From contig NC_134463.1 of assembly GCF_047948215.1 (NCBI RefSeq), positions 52,883,201-52,947,200 on the forward strand: a stretch of DNA of 64,000 nt, in the 5' to 3' direction. The position numbers were made by a program, and so were the translations under genes. The notes beneath the pieces were generated by a model. That model saw nothing but the letters and a program-made list of their open reading frames with translations. It did not search any database and was not told the origin of the DNA. Position 1 is the stretch's first letter, and every line of letters starts with the position of its first letter. Below are positions 53,702 through 63,572 of the stretch, piece after piece. This stretch comes from Lycorma delicatula. Its lineage: Eukaryota; Arthropoda; Insecta; Hemiptera; Fulgoridae.

Positions 53702-55458
53702 CATTTCAAGAGAAATGAACATTGGTAAAATAGACGGAGCATACAGGAAAGTTAAGGAAAATTTTGGGGTACATAAATTAAAATCTAATAATGTGTTAAA
53801 CAAAGATGGTACACCAATATATAATACGAAAGGTAAAGTCGATAGATGGGTGGAATATATTGAAGAGTTATACGGAGAAAATGAATTAGAAAATGGTTTT
53901 ATAGAGGAAAAAGAGGAAGTTGAGGAGGATGAAATGGGAGAAACAATACTGAGATCTGAATTTAAGAGAGCATTAAACGATTTAAATGGCAGAAAGGCTC
54001 CTGGAATAGACGGAATACCTGTAGAATTACTGCGCAGTGCAGGTGAGGAATCGATTGATAGATTATACAAACTGGTGTGTAATATTTATGAAAAAGGGGA
54101 ATTTCCGTCAGACTTCAAAAAAAGTGTTATAGTTACGATACCAAAGAAAGCAGGGGCAGATAAATGTGAAGAATATAGAACAATTAGTTTAACTAGTCAT
54201 GCATCAAAAATCTTAACTAGAATTTTATACAGAAGAATTGAGAGAAGAGTGGAAGAAGTGTTAGGAGAAGACCAATTTGGTTTCAGGAAAAGTATAGGGA
54301 CAAGGGAAGCAATTATAGGCCTCAGATTAATAGTAGAAGGAAGATTAAAGAAAAACAAACCAACATACTTGGCGTTTATAGACCTAGAAAAGGCTTTCGA
54401 TAACGTAGATTGGAATAAAATGTTCAGCATTTTAAAAAAATTAGGGTTCAAATACAAAGATAGAAGAACAATTGCTAACATGTACCGGAACCAAACAGCA
54501 ACAATAACAATTGAAGAACATAAGAAAGAAGCCCTAATAAGAAAGGGAGTCCGACAAGGATGTTCCCTATCTCCGTTACTTTTTAATCTTTACATGGAAC
54601 TAGCAGTTAATGATGTTAAAGAACAATTTAGATTCGGAGTAACAGTACAAGGTGAAAAGATAAAGATGCTACGATTTGCTGATGATATAGTAATTCTAGC
54701 CGAGAGTAAAAAGGATTTAGAAGAAACAATGAACGGCATAGATGAAGTCCTACGCAAGAACTATCGCATGAAAATAAACAAGAACAAAACAAAAGTAATG
54801 AAATGTAGTAGAAATAACAAAGATGGACCACTGAATGTGAAAATAGGAGGAGAAAAGATTATGGAGGTAGAAGAATTTTGTTATTTGGGAAGTAAAATTA
54901 CTAAAGATGGACGAAGCAGGAGCGATATAAAATGCCGAATAGCACAAGCTAAACGAGCCTTCAGTAAGAAATATAATTTGTTTACATCAAAAATGAATTT
55001 AAATGTCAGGAAAAGATTTTTGAAAGTGTATGTTTGGAGTGTCGCTTTATATGGAAGTGAAACTTGGACAATCGGAGTATCTGAGAAGAAAAGATTAGAA
55101 GCTTTTGAAATGTGGTGCTATAGGAGAATGTTAAAAATCAGATGGGTGGATAAAGTGACAAATGAAGAGGTATTGCGACAAATAGATGAAGAAAGAAGCA
55201 TTTGGAAAAATATAGTTAAAAGAAGAGACAGATTTATAGGCCACATACTAAGGCATCCTGGAATAGTCGGTTTAATTTTGGAAGGACAGGTAGAAGGGAA
55301 AAACTGTGTAGGCAGGCCACGTTTGGAGTATGTAAAACAAATTGTTGGGGATGTAGGATGTAGAGGGTATACTGAAATGAAACGACTAGCACTAGATAGG
55401 GAATCTTGGAGAGCTGCATCAAACCAGTCAAATGACTGAAGACAAAAAAAAAAAAAAA
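53702..55458 (+). mobile_element. Young 5'-truncated RTE-type retrotransposon with perfect TSD
   Basis: TTTTATGGTTT at 53691-53701 recurs at 55459-55469 (11-bp TSD). The body lacks the endonuclease region, keeps one open frame to the stop at 55437-55439, and has almost no 3' UTR (GAAGAC then A15), as usual for RTE elements. The first bases after the TSD (CATTTC, 53702-53707) are an inverted copy of GAAATG at 53712-53717. Intact frame, exact TSD and near identity to three other copies here indicate recent family activity. Confidence 0.9.
53715..55439 (+). CDS. RTE-type reverse transcriptase, endonuclease-less open frame (574 codons)
   Basis: A retrotransposon pol fragment, not a host gene. 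The linker ends WVEYIEELYGENE (about 45-57). Reverse transcriptase domain about 75-335: KAPGIDGIPVELL (94-106), TIPKKAG...CEEYRTISLT (141-160), FGFRKSIGTREAI (188-200), motif A LAFIDLEKAFDNVD with D223, motif B RQGCSLSPLLFN (280-291), motif C FADD with D323 and D324. All three catalytic aspartates are present. C-terminal: FCYLGSKITKDGRSRSDIK, VALYGSETWTI, WCYRRMLKIRW, HILRHPGIVGLILEGQ, terminus ASNQSND. The first Met is chance; the natural protein started far upstream with an APE-type endonuclease. Without that and a promoter the copy cannot move by itself. Frame intactness reflects youth, not selection on this copy. Confidence 0.9.
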   Translation: MNIGKIDGAYRKVKENFGVHKLKSNNVLNKDGTPIYNTKGKVDRWVEYIEELYGENELENGFIEEKEEVEEDEMGETILRSEFKRALNDLNGRKAPGIDGIPVELLRSAGEESIDRLYKLVCNIYEKGEFPSDFKKSVIVTIPKKAGADKCEEYRTISLTSHASKILTRILYRRIERRVEEVLGEDQFGFRKSIGTREAIIGLRLIVEGRLKKNKPTYLAFIDLEKAFDNVDWNKMFSILKKLGFKYKDRRTIANMYRNQTATITIEEHKKEALIRKGVRQGCSLSPLLFNLYMELAVNDVKEQFRFGVTVQGEKIKMLRFADDIVILAESKKDLEETMNGIDEVLRKNYRMKINKNKTKVMKCSRNNKDGPLNVKIGGEKIMEVEEFCYLGSKITKDGRSRSDIKCRIAQAKRAFSKKYNLFTSKMNLNVRKRFLKVYVWSVALYGSETWTIGVSEKKRLEAFEMWCYRRMLKIRWVDKVTNEEVLRQIDEERSIWKNIVKRRDRFIGHILRHPGIVGLILEGQVEGKNCVGRPRLEYVKQIVGDVGCRGYTEMKRLALDRESWRAASNQSND

Positions 55459-55469
55459 TTTTATGGTTT

Positions 55470-56275
55470 GTTTGTATTATAATATCTTTAGATTTGATGT
55501 GGTTTTCTTAAAGATAATTGTTTTATCTGTTTAATTTGACCTGATAAAAAACAACAAATTTTCTTTATCAGGATTTTTTTAGAGTTATAAGTAATTAATC
55601 TTCTTGTTTTTTGTTAAGTAAAATTTTCATTATCATTATGTAAATTATTGATGAATATTATTATTAATCTAATAATATTATTTTTTTATAAAAAAAATTT
55701 TTATGGATTATTTTTTTTAAATTATGTTTAAATGATGTATTTTTCTTTAATTATGTAAAAAAAATATGTGTTCGTGACTATTATTTTTATTAGAATTCAA
55801 AGCTCTTTTATTTATGGAAAATTCATACTTGATTAAGTGAGAGATACAAACATGGATTGGCAGGCGTGGAAGGATTAAGTCAAAGCCTCAGGGACTAAAT
55901 AAGGGGATTAAAATGTGCTCCATTTTAGTCTTATCTTCTCTTTCCTCAATACATTAAAATTCATTCAGCTATGTTTATAAAATCTGTGTAAACTATTTAG
56001 TTTTAATAATCTGTATTAATATTATCTATGAAACTTTAAAAAATATTTTCTTAACACGCTACTATAAATGTAAATATATAATAACTTAATTTTTTCCCCA
56101 ATAATCAAAATTTCATTCTAATTATCTATTAATTACTAAAAAATATGATATGATAATGAAGAGTTAAGTCAGGGGAACAGAGTATTTCAGAAGTGATAGA
56201 ATTTTATTATTCAGCTAGTAAAACTACAAAGCAATGTAGTCATAAAAAACGAAAAAGAGACTTTCAGAAAAAATA
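55470..56275. other. AT-rich stretch, nothing recognised
   Basis: No gene or repeat family recognised. Confidence 0.45.
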
Positions 56276-56279
56276 TCTA

Positions 56280-56690
56280 ATGTAGAATTAAAAATTAGGA
56301 ATAGTCTTGAAGATATTTTTGTGAATTATTATAGTAGTGGGCAATGTGGAACACAGAAATAAATAGCCTTGAAATGATATTGAAAAATGAATGGGTTGAT
56401 AAAATTCAAAATAAAAAGGCGTTTAGAAAATAAATTTAAGGCACAATGTTTTAAAAAGGTGAACCAGTCTGTCGAGCATGGACCATGTATTTAAAGCATT
56501 CACGTTTTGTTTGATTGTTGATGAAAGGACATATTGGAAGAAGGTAAAAACGGCATAGGAAGATGAATATTGAAATTAATGAAACGAATAACAGATTGTA
56601 AAATGGTGTAAAAACTTTGAGAATAGAAAATTAGCAGAGAACAGAAAAAAGTTAGAATGGCATCAAATCGGTTAACTTAGTGACAATTTG
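56280..56690 (+). pseudogene. Possible RTE-like C-terminal fossil
   Basis: Stop-laden plus-strand readings give LEMILKNEWVDKIQNKKAF (compare MLKIRWVDKVTNEEVL of the RTE copies), then in other frames HIGRR and TEKSWNGIK / AENRKKLEW (compare LALDRESWRA). Order and spacing agree with the RTE C-terminus, but the match is weak. Confidence 0.35.
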
Positions 56691-56693
56691 GCG

Positions 56694-56850
56694 ATCTCTG
56701 TGGCGGAGTGGTAGCGTCTCAGTCTTTAATCTGGATGGCCCGGGTTCGAATCTCGGTCAGGCATGGTAATTTTCATATTCCACAAAATTTTTATTACATA
56801 TCTCGAAGCTTGTATGGTAAATTAATCATTCAAAAGAAAAAATTAGCAAT
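56694..56850 (+). mobile_element. tRNA-derived SINE, family 1, tail type B
   Basis: TCTGTGGCGGAGTGGTAGCG (A box), GGCCCGGGTTCGAATCTCGG (B box), then CATATTCCACAAAATTT, GAAGCTTGTATGGTAAATTA and ATCATTCAAAAG with an A run. Confidence 0.8.
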
Positions 56851-57315
56851 CGTGTAATCTTGTAGCTACGTGAAATTTATAATATATTTAAATTATAAGT
56901 ATTTACAGGGATTCCTGCATTCAATTTACGCAAAAATATTGTTTTTAAAATCTATTTACTATTTTTTTTAATAATAAATAAAAGAATAATAAGTCTGAAA
57001 AATTTTCAATTTATAGTTAATATTTTTTTTTTTTAAATTTCAAACGTAGATTTAGCAACTTTTGGTAAAAGAGTTTTGATGTGACTTCCTCGCTTAAATA
57101 AATAAATATTTTATATTGATCAGTACTTAATAGTAAATTTTACACAGGGCCATTTTTTAACATTTGTTATAAACTTGTAGGTATCATGTACTTTGGTCTA
57201 GTGTGCTGTTTCAAAATAAAATTCGAATTTTTCTAACTTTTCTTTGTTTATTCGACTTATGTTACTCAATTTTATACAGAATTAAATTTTCTACAAGTTT
57301 TTTTTAACATTCTAT
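56851..57315. other. AT-rich stretch, nothing recognised
   Basis: No gene or repeat family recognised. Confidence 0.45.
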
Positions 57316-57714
57316 GTGTTTATTACCCATTCTTTTGACTCAACCAAAGCGCAAATAAACTTTGCAGTCAATAAATGGATTGACGAAATCCGCAAAGAAT
57401 CAGCGGCAGGCAAAAAGTGGAAGAGCCTTGTCACACATGGCCCTATAAGCTATAGCCTCCCTCGAGCAGTCAGCAATGCTGCATTTAGATTAAAAACCGG
57501 ACACGACTATCTGGTCTTGCACCTACATGGAATACGGGTTTTGATCTCTCCAGCATGTCAACTCTGCGGCTACGAAACTATGGATGCAGACAATCTGGAG
57601 ACCTGGACCACTCGCAGAGGGATGATAAAGATCCCGTTTACATGGAAGCCCGTCTATACTGGTCAGCGCGTCACAAAATGGTTCAACAGTCAAGAGTGGT
57701 CGTTGACTAGTTAG
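57316..57714 (+). pseudogene. RNase H-type non-LTR ORF2 C-terminal fragment, frameshifted
   Basis: Reads FAVNKWIDEIRKESAAGKKW, then SLPRAVSNAAFRLKTGHDYL, VLHLHGIRVLISPACQLC and YETMDADNLETW. This is the post-RNase H segment of I/Jockey-group ORF2 proteins (L-P-R, F-R-L-x-T-G-H-D-x-L, then a Cys-x-x-Cys...D-x-x-(H)-L-x-x-(C) knuckle). His and the last Cys of the knuckle are replaced by Asn and Trp. After about 57600 a shifted frame carries the expected DDKDPVYMEARLYWSARHKM, so one indel has occurred. The start Met is incidental; the N-terminal parts are missing. Confidence 0.6.
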
Positions 57715-57764
57715 TAAGTAAGTTACTACCCATTTAACAAAAATATTGTACGTGAAATATAAAA

Positions 57765-58170
57765 ACAACAGGGTTTTTTACCCCAGTTTATTGGTTTTCA
57801 CCCCAGATTTATCAAAAACTACAGCAGATATGGTTCTGGGACCTATTTTATTCGATGTTTTAAGTCAAAAACCATAAAAAACCGCTAGTTTTGTCCTTTA
57901 GTCTGCTTTTCCAGAATTTCAGTATGGCTTTATTTCAGCGAAGGAGCAGAAATCGGGATGATATCTTTCACAAGCAAAAACTCTCTAACAAAACGTTTTC
58001 ACACTCCTGTTTAATTATTATTTTAATGAGAGAAATACTCCTATGAAGTTTAGCAGAATCCTCCCAGGACACCCTGTTGATCACGTTAGGAATGGGTAGA
58101 TGCTCCTCATGGATAGAAATAAATACCCCCAACATTTGATTCAATGGATCAAGGAAAACCATATTTAAAC
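57765..58170 (-). repeat. Second copy of a mariner-type terminal region
   Basis: CAGGGTTTTTTACCCCAGTT and ATTGGTTTTCACCCCAG match TTTACCCCAATTTATTGGTT at 20713 and the inverted motif at 18663. Minus-strand frames here are open for ~60 codons but show no known motif. Probably transposon end sequence. Confidence 0.4.
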
Positions 58171-59480
58171 CTTGATCATAGCAGAATCACAAAATTTACA
58201 TTTTTTTATAGAATAAAAGAGTTCTCAATAATAATTCAAAATAAAAACACATTAAATAATATTAAGGGATATTAGCTAAAATTACAATTATATTATGGTT
58301 CACTTAATGCACTTAGGATGGAGTTTAGGAAAAAATGAAATCTTATGAATAATGAAGAAGCATAGAAAATATGAAAAAATTTCTATGGAATATTTAAAAT
58401 TCTTGTTTAGTATATTTTCTCTTACATAGAATAAAATTTCTGCTGCTGTACGTAATAAAACTGCTTGAAAGTTGTATTTTGTTATAAAGTTTTCTGTAGG
58501 AACAGAATTCATTGTTTGTTTTTTATAATATGACCAATCAAGTAAATAAAATATTCTTACAATAATACAAAAATACATTAACCTTTGTATAGTAACATTT
58601 ACACTTTCATATAATGAGAAGTTAAATCGTATAACTTTAAATAGCCCATACAGAAATAACAAGTTTTGATCATTACAACTTTCAGGTTGTGGTCAACTGG
58701 TAAGTACATTTATCTGATTGATGACGCGTAGTACTATTGACAGCATATTTAATTCCTTTTGCTGTTATTCGATCTTCCATCTATTGTTCAAACAATAATA
58801 AAACAGGTTATAAAATAAACTCTGCAAATATATTTAACAATAAACACTTAGTTTAATAAATATTTAACTAATCGATTGACTGTTAATTAAATATGAAATA
58901 TATATTTACTTCCTATTATGAAGTCTCCATAATGTTTTCTAATGTTATTATTGATTTAAATTATATTATATGATTTTCAACCATCGAGCAGTTCTTTATT
59001 GAATTAAATATGTATGTGTGTGAACACTTTTTCTCTCAGATTTTGATTTTGGATTCGGATTAAGCATCGTTAGAGGATTACAAAAATACACGAATGGCGG
59101 CCAAGATTAAAATTTTGTAATAATGATTAACCAGTAACGGTGTAAGCTAGGCGGCTCAAGTTGGCACAAATGTACGGTTGATTATAAAAAAATCAAGCCA
59201 ACTATTATTTAAATTATAATTTTTTTATAATTGAAAAAAAATTATGCCATAAATTGCTAAAATACGAGGTAAATAAATTACATTAATTTAGCGTATATAG
59301 GACCCCAACAGAGATTTATTAAACCCATAAATAACTCGTTTGCCTCACCAGCACATTAAAAAAATATTTGATTGTTCTTTCAGGAAAGTCTTACTAGTTA
59401 AGTCTTCATTGGTAAATGTTTTTTTTTTTTTTTTTTTTAATTATTATAGAATGATTTGTTGTATATAAACGGTATACTAC
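58171..59480. other. AT-rich stretch, nothing recognised
   Basis: The 120-codon minus-strand frame at 58300-58662 is AT-driven and without recognisable motifs. T run at 59417-59438. Confidence 0.4.
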
Positions 59481-59481
59481 C

Positions 59482-60560
59482 GGGTGATTTAAAAAAGACT
59501 TCGCAAATTTAAATGAATGTAAAAATTTATTAATATAAGTTCAGTCTTGATTTAGATCTCATTTCATAGAAAAACACATCAAATTTTTGACCCAACAATC
59601 ACTTGGTTAGGTATGGCTTCCATTTATTATGCTACATACATCCCACCAGAAGTCGATTTCATTCCAGGCTGTAACCAGAAACTCGGGCATTACCTCTGCA
59701 GCTGCGGGGTTCAAAGTCTTAGCTCTAAAAAAATCAGCAGGCAAAGACGGTATATAAATCCGATCTTTAATGAAATCCCAAAGAAAAAATCTAGTTGGAT
59801 TCAAACCTAGGGAGTGAAATGACCATACAACTGGGTCTTCACAAATTCACCTACCTGGGAATCGAGTATCAAGAAAATCTGTGACTTTTAGGTGGTGGTG
59901 GGGTGGTGTCTTCTCTTACTGATAGTAATGGCGTCAATCTTAGTTATCATCGTCTAACTGAGGAATTAGAAAATTTTAATGCATATTCAAATATAAACAA
60001 TACCATTTACGGTTGCGTCCTGGAAGCAGAACGGGCCGTACAGTCTTTGTTTCCTATTTCAAAAACATATTGACCTTAGGGCTATCACGAATATGCTGCA
60101 AAGTTTCATGAGGGTTTCGCTACTCCACATTTGGCAGTAATGATGTTCACCTTACCACAGTATGAAACGTTGAATCATCAGTAAAAATGTATCGTTTTAT
60201 TCTATTTTTATGGCTTCAAGCGCTATCGTTTACGTAATACGCGCCAAATAAACGTTTGCGTAATCCCAGTCTCATGTAACGCACGTCGAGTTGATTTCTT
60301 TGGACTATGAGCAAAGCTTTCTTTTAGTTGTTCCATAGCAGTTTTAGGGACGCGTGAGCGACTGGTGATTTTATATGTTTAACAGAGTAACATGTCCCAA
60401 TGAAGGTTTGGTGCCAAGAGTAAATTGCATATCTTCTAAGAGGTAATTGCATACCGTACTCCCTTCGAGAATTACATTGAAATGCAGTTACTAACTGCAT
60501 ATAGTGAAATCAAAACACACGAAGGGCACATTCCACATCAATAAAGGTAACTATTTTTAA
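59482..60560 (-). pseudogene. IS630/Tc1/mariner-type transposase fossil with transposon end
   Basis: The low-coordinate end CTACCGGGTGATTTAAAAAA (59479) looks like a transposon terminus. The minus strand then reads, from upstream: decayed HTH and first catalytic region (about 60350-60050), FLDTRFPGR, SFHSLGLNPTRFFLWDFIKD (third catalytic block, about 59815), RIYIPSLPADFFRAKTLNPA, and TAWNEIDFWWDVCSIINGSH (59625). The Asp of the usual SPDLTP(C/L)D block is replaced (GLNPTR). Several stops and frameshifts; inactive. Confidence 0.7.
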
Positions 60561-62055
60561 CAACACTGGTGACACGGTTGGTAGCCGAATTCGGTACTAA
60601 TGAAGTAGGTGAGTCAAACTTTATGTTTTGCTATGAAATGTGACCTCAAGAAAATCTGTAAATTATTTAAATAAATTTTTATATGCTTTACAATTGTAAA
60701 GTACCTTTTTTAGTATAATAAGAAATTAATAGTTGAAAAATGTTAAGATAATTTTTTTTAAAAATCATTTTAAGAGTATTTTTAATGAACTGTCCCGATG
60801 TAAATCCATTTTAAGTATATTACATTCAAGTAACTGTACATAATGTCCATTATAATAGTACCACCTATAGAATTTCTTAAAAAAGAAAAAACAAGGAAGA
60901 AAAAGTAAGTAATTTTTTTCTCTATTTTAGTCCATCGTAAGTACTGGTTTGGAATGTCTGCTATTTTGCAATGTGGCAGCAATTTTGCTCTTTATAAGCA
61001 ACTTATAGGGGGAGCCCTATCACGAGTTTTATAGCATTTACAGATACAATATAAAATTGTAAGATAATTTTAAGCAACCGTTCACGAGCTACACTTCATC
61101 ACCAGTTTACCTACTTAGAATATGCACCCTACAAGTTGAATCTAATTACACTCACTGTGTTATAATTTTACTCTTATGTTATTGTTTCGGCGAAATTATA
61201 TTATTTTTGTTAACTTTTAAAAACTGTAAAAGTTTTTTTTTTCCATCTTACCGGTTTACAAACTTTAAATCAGTGGCCTAAATTCTTTACTAATATCGTT
61301 TTGTAATAGATAAATGCAAAAAACAAAATATTAGGGAATAGTTGTTTTATTTCAGTTTATAAAAATAGACTATTAATTTAATGAAATGTATAAATTACTA
61401 CTCATTACAATTTAAAAATATATATTACTTCAATTACACAATATAAAAACCATTACTTTAAAAAATAAAAAAATAAAACCAATTTAATTTTGACAAATAA
61501 TTTAATTAACAATTAAAACTGATGAAATAGATAAGTAAATTTTACTTTTTTATTTGCTTTTCAAAAAATATATAATAGTGTTAGATATTATCGATAAGTA
61601 TAGCTGGAAATGAAATATATCTTCTGAACGGTGAATATAGCAGAAAATATTATAAAACTTTTGGGTTTACAGTTTTTAAAAATAAAATTTTTAGCCATAT
61701 TGGATAAAGCCAGTAATGAATTGCTTATCAGTTCAATGAATTGATTATAATTTAAATTCATTTTGATTATATTTAAATCTTTTCTTTTTTTAAAGCCAAG
61801 ATGCTCAACAAAATAAATCAATAGCTAAATGACAATTTTGAAAAATTAGTTTTCGACTTCTTGAAAATTTTGAGGCTTACACATCATGTGGCTTTTTTTA
61901 ATGATTAACTAAAATTAAATATTCACTAAAATTGATTTTAAATAAATAAAAATCGACGTTTAAAAAAACCATTTCTTTTTTGGGGGAGCTACCCACCATG
62001 GAAAAAGTATAAAATAGGCTATTAAGTACTAAATATTTTTAATTTTCAATTTTTT
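60561..62055. other. AT-rich stretch, nothing recognised
   Basis: No supported gene. A less AT-rich patch at 60990-61140 is unassigned. Confidence 0.4.
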
Positions 62056-62059
62056 TTTA

Positions 62060-62360
62060 CATTTTGGGAGCCCCCATAGCCAAGCGGAATCATTAGAGTA
62101 AAATTACTTTTAAAAAAAATTAATTTTACCTAAATGCAATAATAATAATCTCTAAGTGATGATAATTATTAAAAAAAAAAAAATTTAATTATTTTTAAAC
62201 AACCCTATTTCAAAATAAAGTTGTAATTTTCTAGGGAGGGGTGAAAATTGTTTATTAATTTTTTCCAAAAAATACTTTCAAAAAATTCAGATTTTTAGAT
62301 TTTAAATGCAATAGATAACTTTCGAGATGTATTTAGATTTAAAATAAATTTTAAACAGTT
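62060..62360 (-). repeat. Dispersed repeat E, minus copy
   Basis: Inverted, diverged relative of 52280-52640; see that entry for shared phrases. It contains GGGAGCCCCCATAGCC, the counterpart of the GAGACCCCATATT region. Confidence 0.35.
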
Positions 62361-62842
62361 TTTTTTTTTTAAATTAATATAGAACTTTAACCTGTAAACC
62401 TCTAAACTTTAACCTGTATAGAAAAACGTTTCTTAAACTTTATTCTTCATCTCTAAAAATGATATATTCTGGGTTTTTTTGTATTAGTTATGTATACATT
62501 TTTTTTGCAGTAGAACAAAAGTCTATCGGTTTCTTCTGACGAAACCATAAGTAAATAATTTGTTAAAAATATTATATGAGATAGGGCCACTATAATAGTA
62601 TAACCGTCAAAAGCAGTATCATCACTGGGTTCTATAACTTGTCCAATTTATGCACCACATGTATTCTATACATTCAGTTCGCATGCATTGTATTATCAAA
62701 TAGAAGATAACACAGGTAGATAAAAAAACAAATGAAAACAGCGTCAAACAGTAATAAAAAACCCGTAGTAGCGTTAAAAGAACAGTAACAAAAATAATAA
62801 AAATAGTAACAAGAAGTACTAACGAAAAAAACAATCATGGAA

Positions 62843-62898
62843 ATGGAGTAGATACTCCATTGGTGATGTTCGTTGAAGATTCAACGAACATTACCAAT
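62843..62898. repeat. Two adjoining hairpins
   Basis: ATGGAGTA-GA-TACTCCAT (62843-62860) shares its last two bases with a 19-base-arm inverted repeat (62859-62877 and 62880-62898, one mismatch, spacer GA) reading ATTGGTGATGTTCGTTGAA in the left arm. Confidence 0.9.
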
Positions 62899-63572
62899 AT
62901 CCAGCACATGAACCCTTTTCAACGGTATAATGTCATCTCCGTTATCTAGCAGATTCAAAGCAGTTGAATTTACATGTCTACTTAGTCTAACCATGTATTT
63001 TGAACTGAAACGGTCAATCTTATCCCGAACATATGGGTTCCTTACGTATTCATGCTCTTCAGAATTCCTAATGAACCTAATGATTAATTAGGATGAACCT
63101 AATTAACCACAACTAACTAAAATAATAAAGTCAAAGAAAAAATCATGTATAAGAAAAGAACAAACAACAAAACCTCAAAAGAAAAATCCCTAAAATATTT
63201 AACAACTAGTAACCGCCACCTACAAATAAATAACCCAGATAGCCTAGGCAATCTGAACAACCAAACTAAATAAACTAAAAACAAATAGAAATAACTAAAA
63301 ACACAAACAACGAATCCCCTAATGAACGAAGAAACTAACTCGTATGATTGTATCATACGATACAATCAATTAATCATACGATAAAGATCTACGTTCCTCA
63401 ATATCTTGTTCTGTGAACTTTGGATCATTATAATATTGCTGTCACTAGTTGTTCCGTATAGTTGAAAATATTTTTCAACTCCATATCCATAATGTTTTTC
63501 ATACGTCCATATCGGTTTCAAGAATTTTTTATACAGAAGTATCTTGTTAGAAAGAGACAACTCAGAACCCAT
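62880..63572 (-). pseudogene. Jockey-like non-LTR ORF2 C-terminus, interrupted
   Basis: The minus strand from 63572 reads SELSLSNKILLYKKFLKPIW, TYEKHYGYG, an insertion-like EKYFQL, YGTTSDSNIIMIQSSQNKIL and RNVDLYRMIN. After about 250 bases of unrelated sequence it continues (63060-62880) as VRNPYVRDKIDRFSSKYMVR, LSRHVNSTALNLLDNGDDI and IPLKRVHVLDIGNVR. These are typical Jockey-group C-terminal blocks: K-x-x-L-Y-K-x-x-L-K-P-I-W-T-Y, then S-N-I-x-x-I-Q-x-x-Q-N-K-x-L-R-N, then L-L-D-x-x-x-x-x-x-x-L-K-R-x-H-V-L-D-L. The catalytic core lies upstream and is absent. Confidence 0.7.
63084..63380. repeat. A/C-biased insert bordered by hairpin clusters
   Basis: Left border: TTAATTAGG-ATGAA-CCTAATTAA (63084-63106). 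Right border: CGTATGAT-TGT-ATCATACG (63341-63359), TGATTGTATC-ATAC-GATACAATCA (63345-63368) and a further ATCATACG (63373-63380). Between them the plus strand is strongly A/C-biased (few G or T) and interrupts the Jockey-like fossil. The open minus-strand frame 63117-63365 reflects this bias. Confidence 0.6.

Noticed and set aside
57523..57768. 81-codon minus-strand frame
   Set aside because: Antisense shadow of the RNase H-type ORF2 fragment.
58300..58662. 120-codon minus-strand frame
   Set aside because: AT-driven amino acid content (Phe, Ile, Lys, Tyr), no domain, no regulatory or splice context.
63117..63365. 82-codon minus-strand frame resembling a membrane protein
   Set aside because: Hydrophobic appearance comes from the T/G-biased strand of an A/C-biased insert; the interruption of the Jockey-like fossil argues against a gene.
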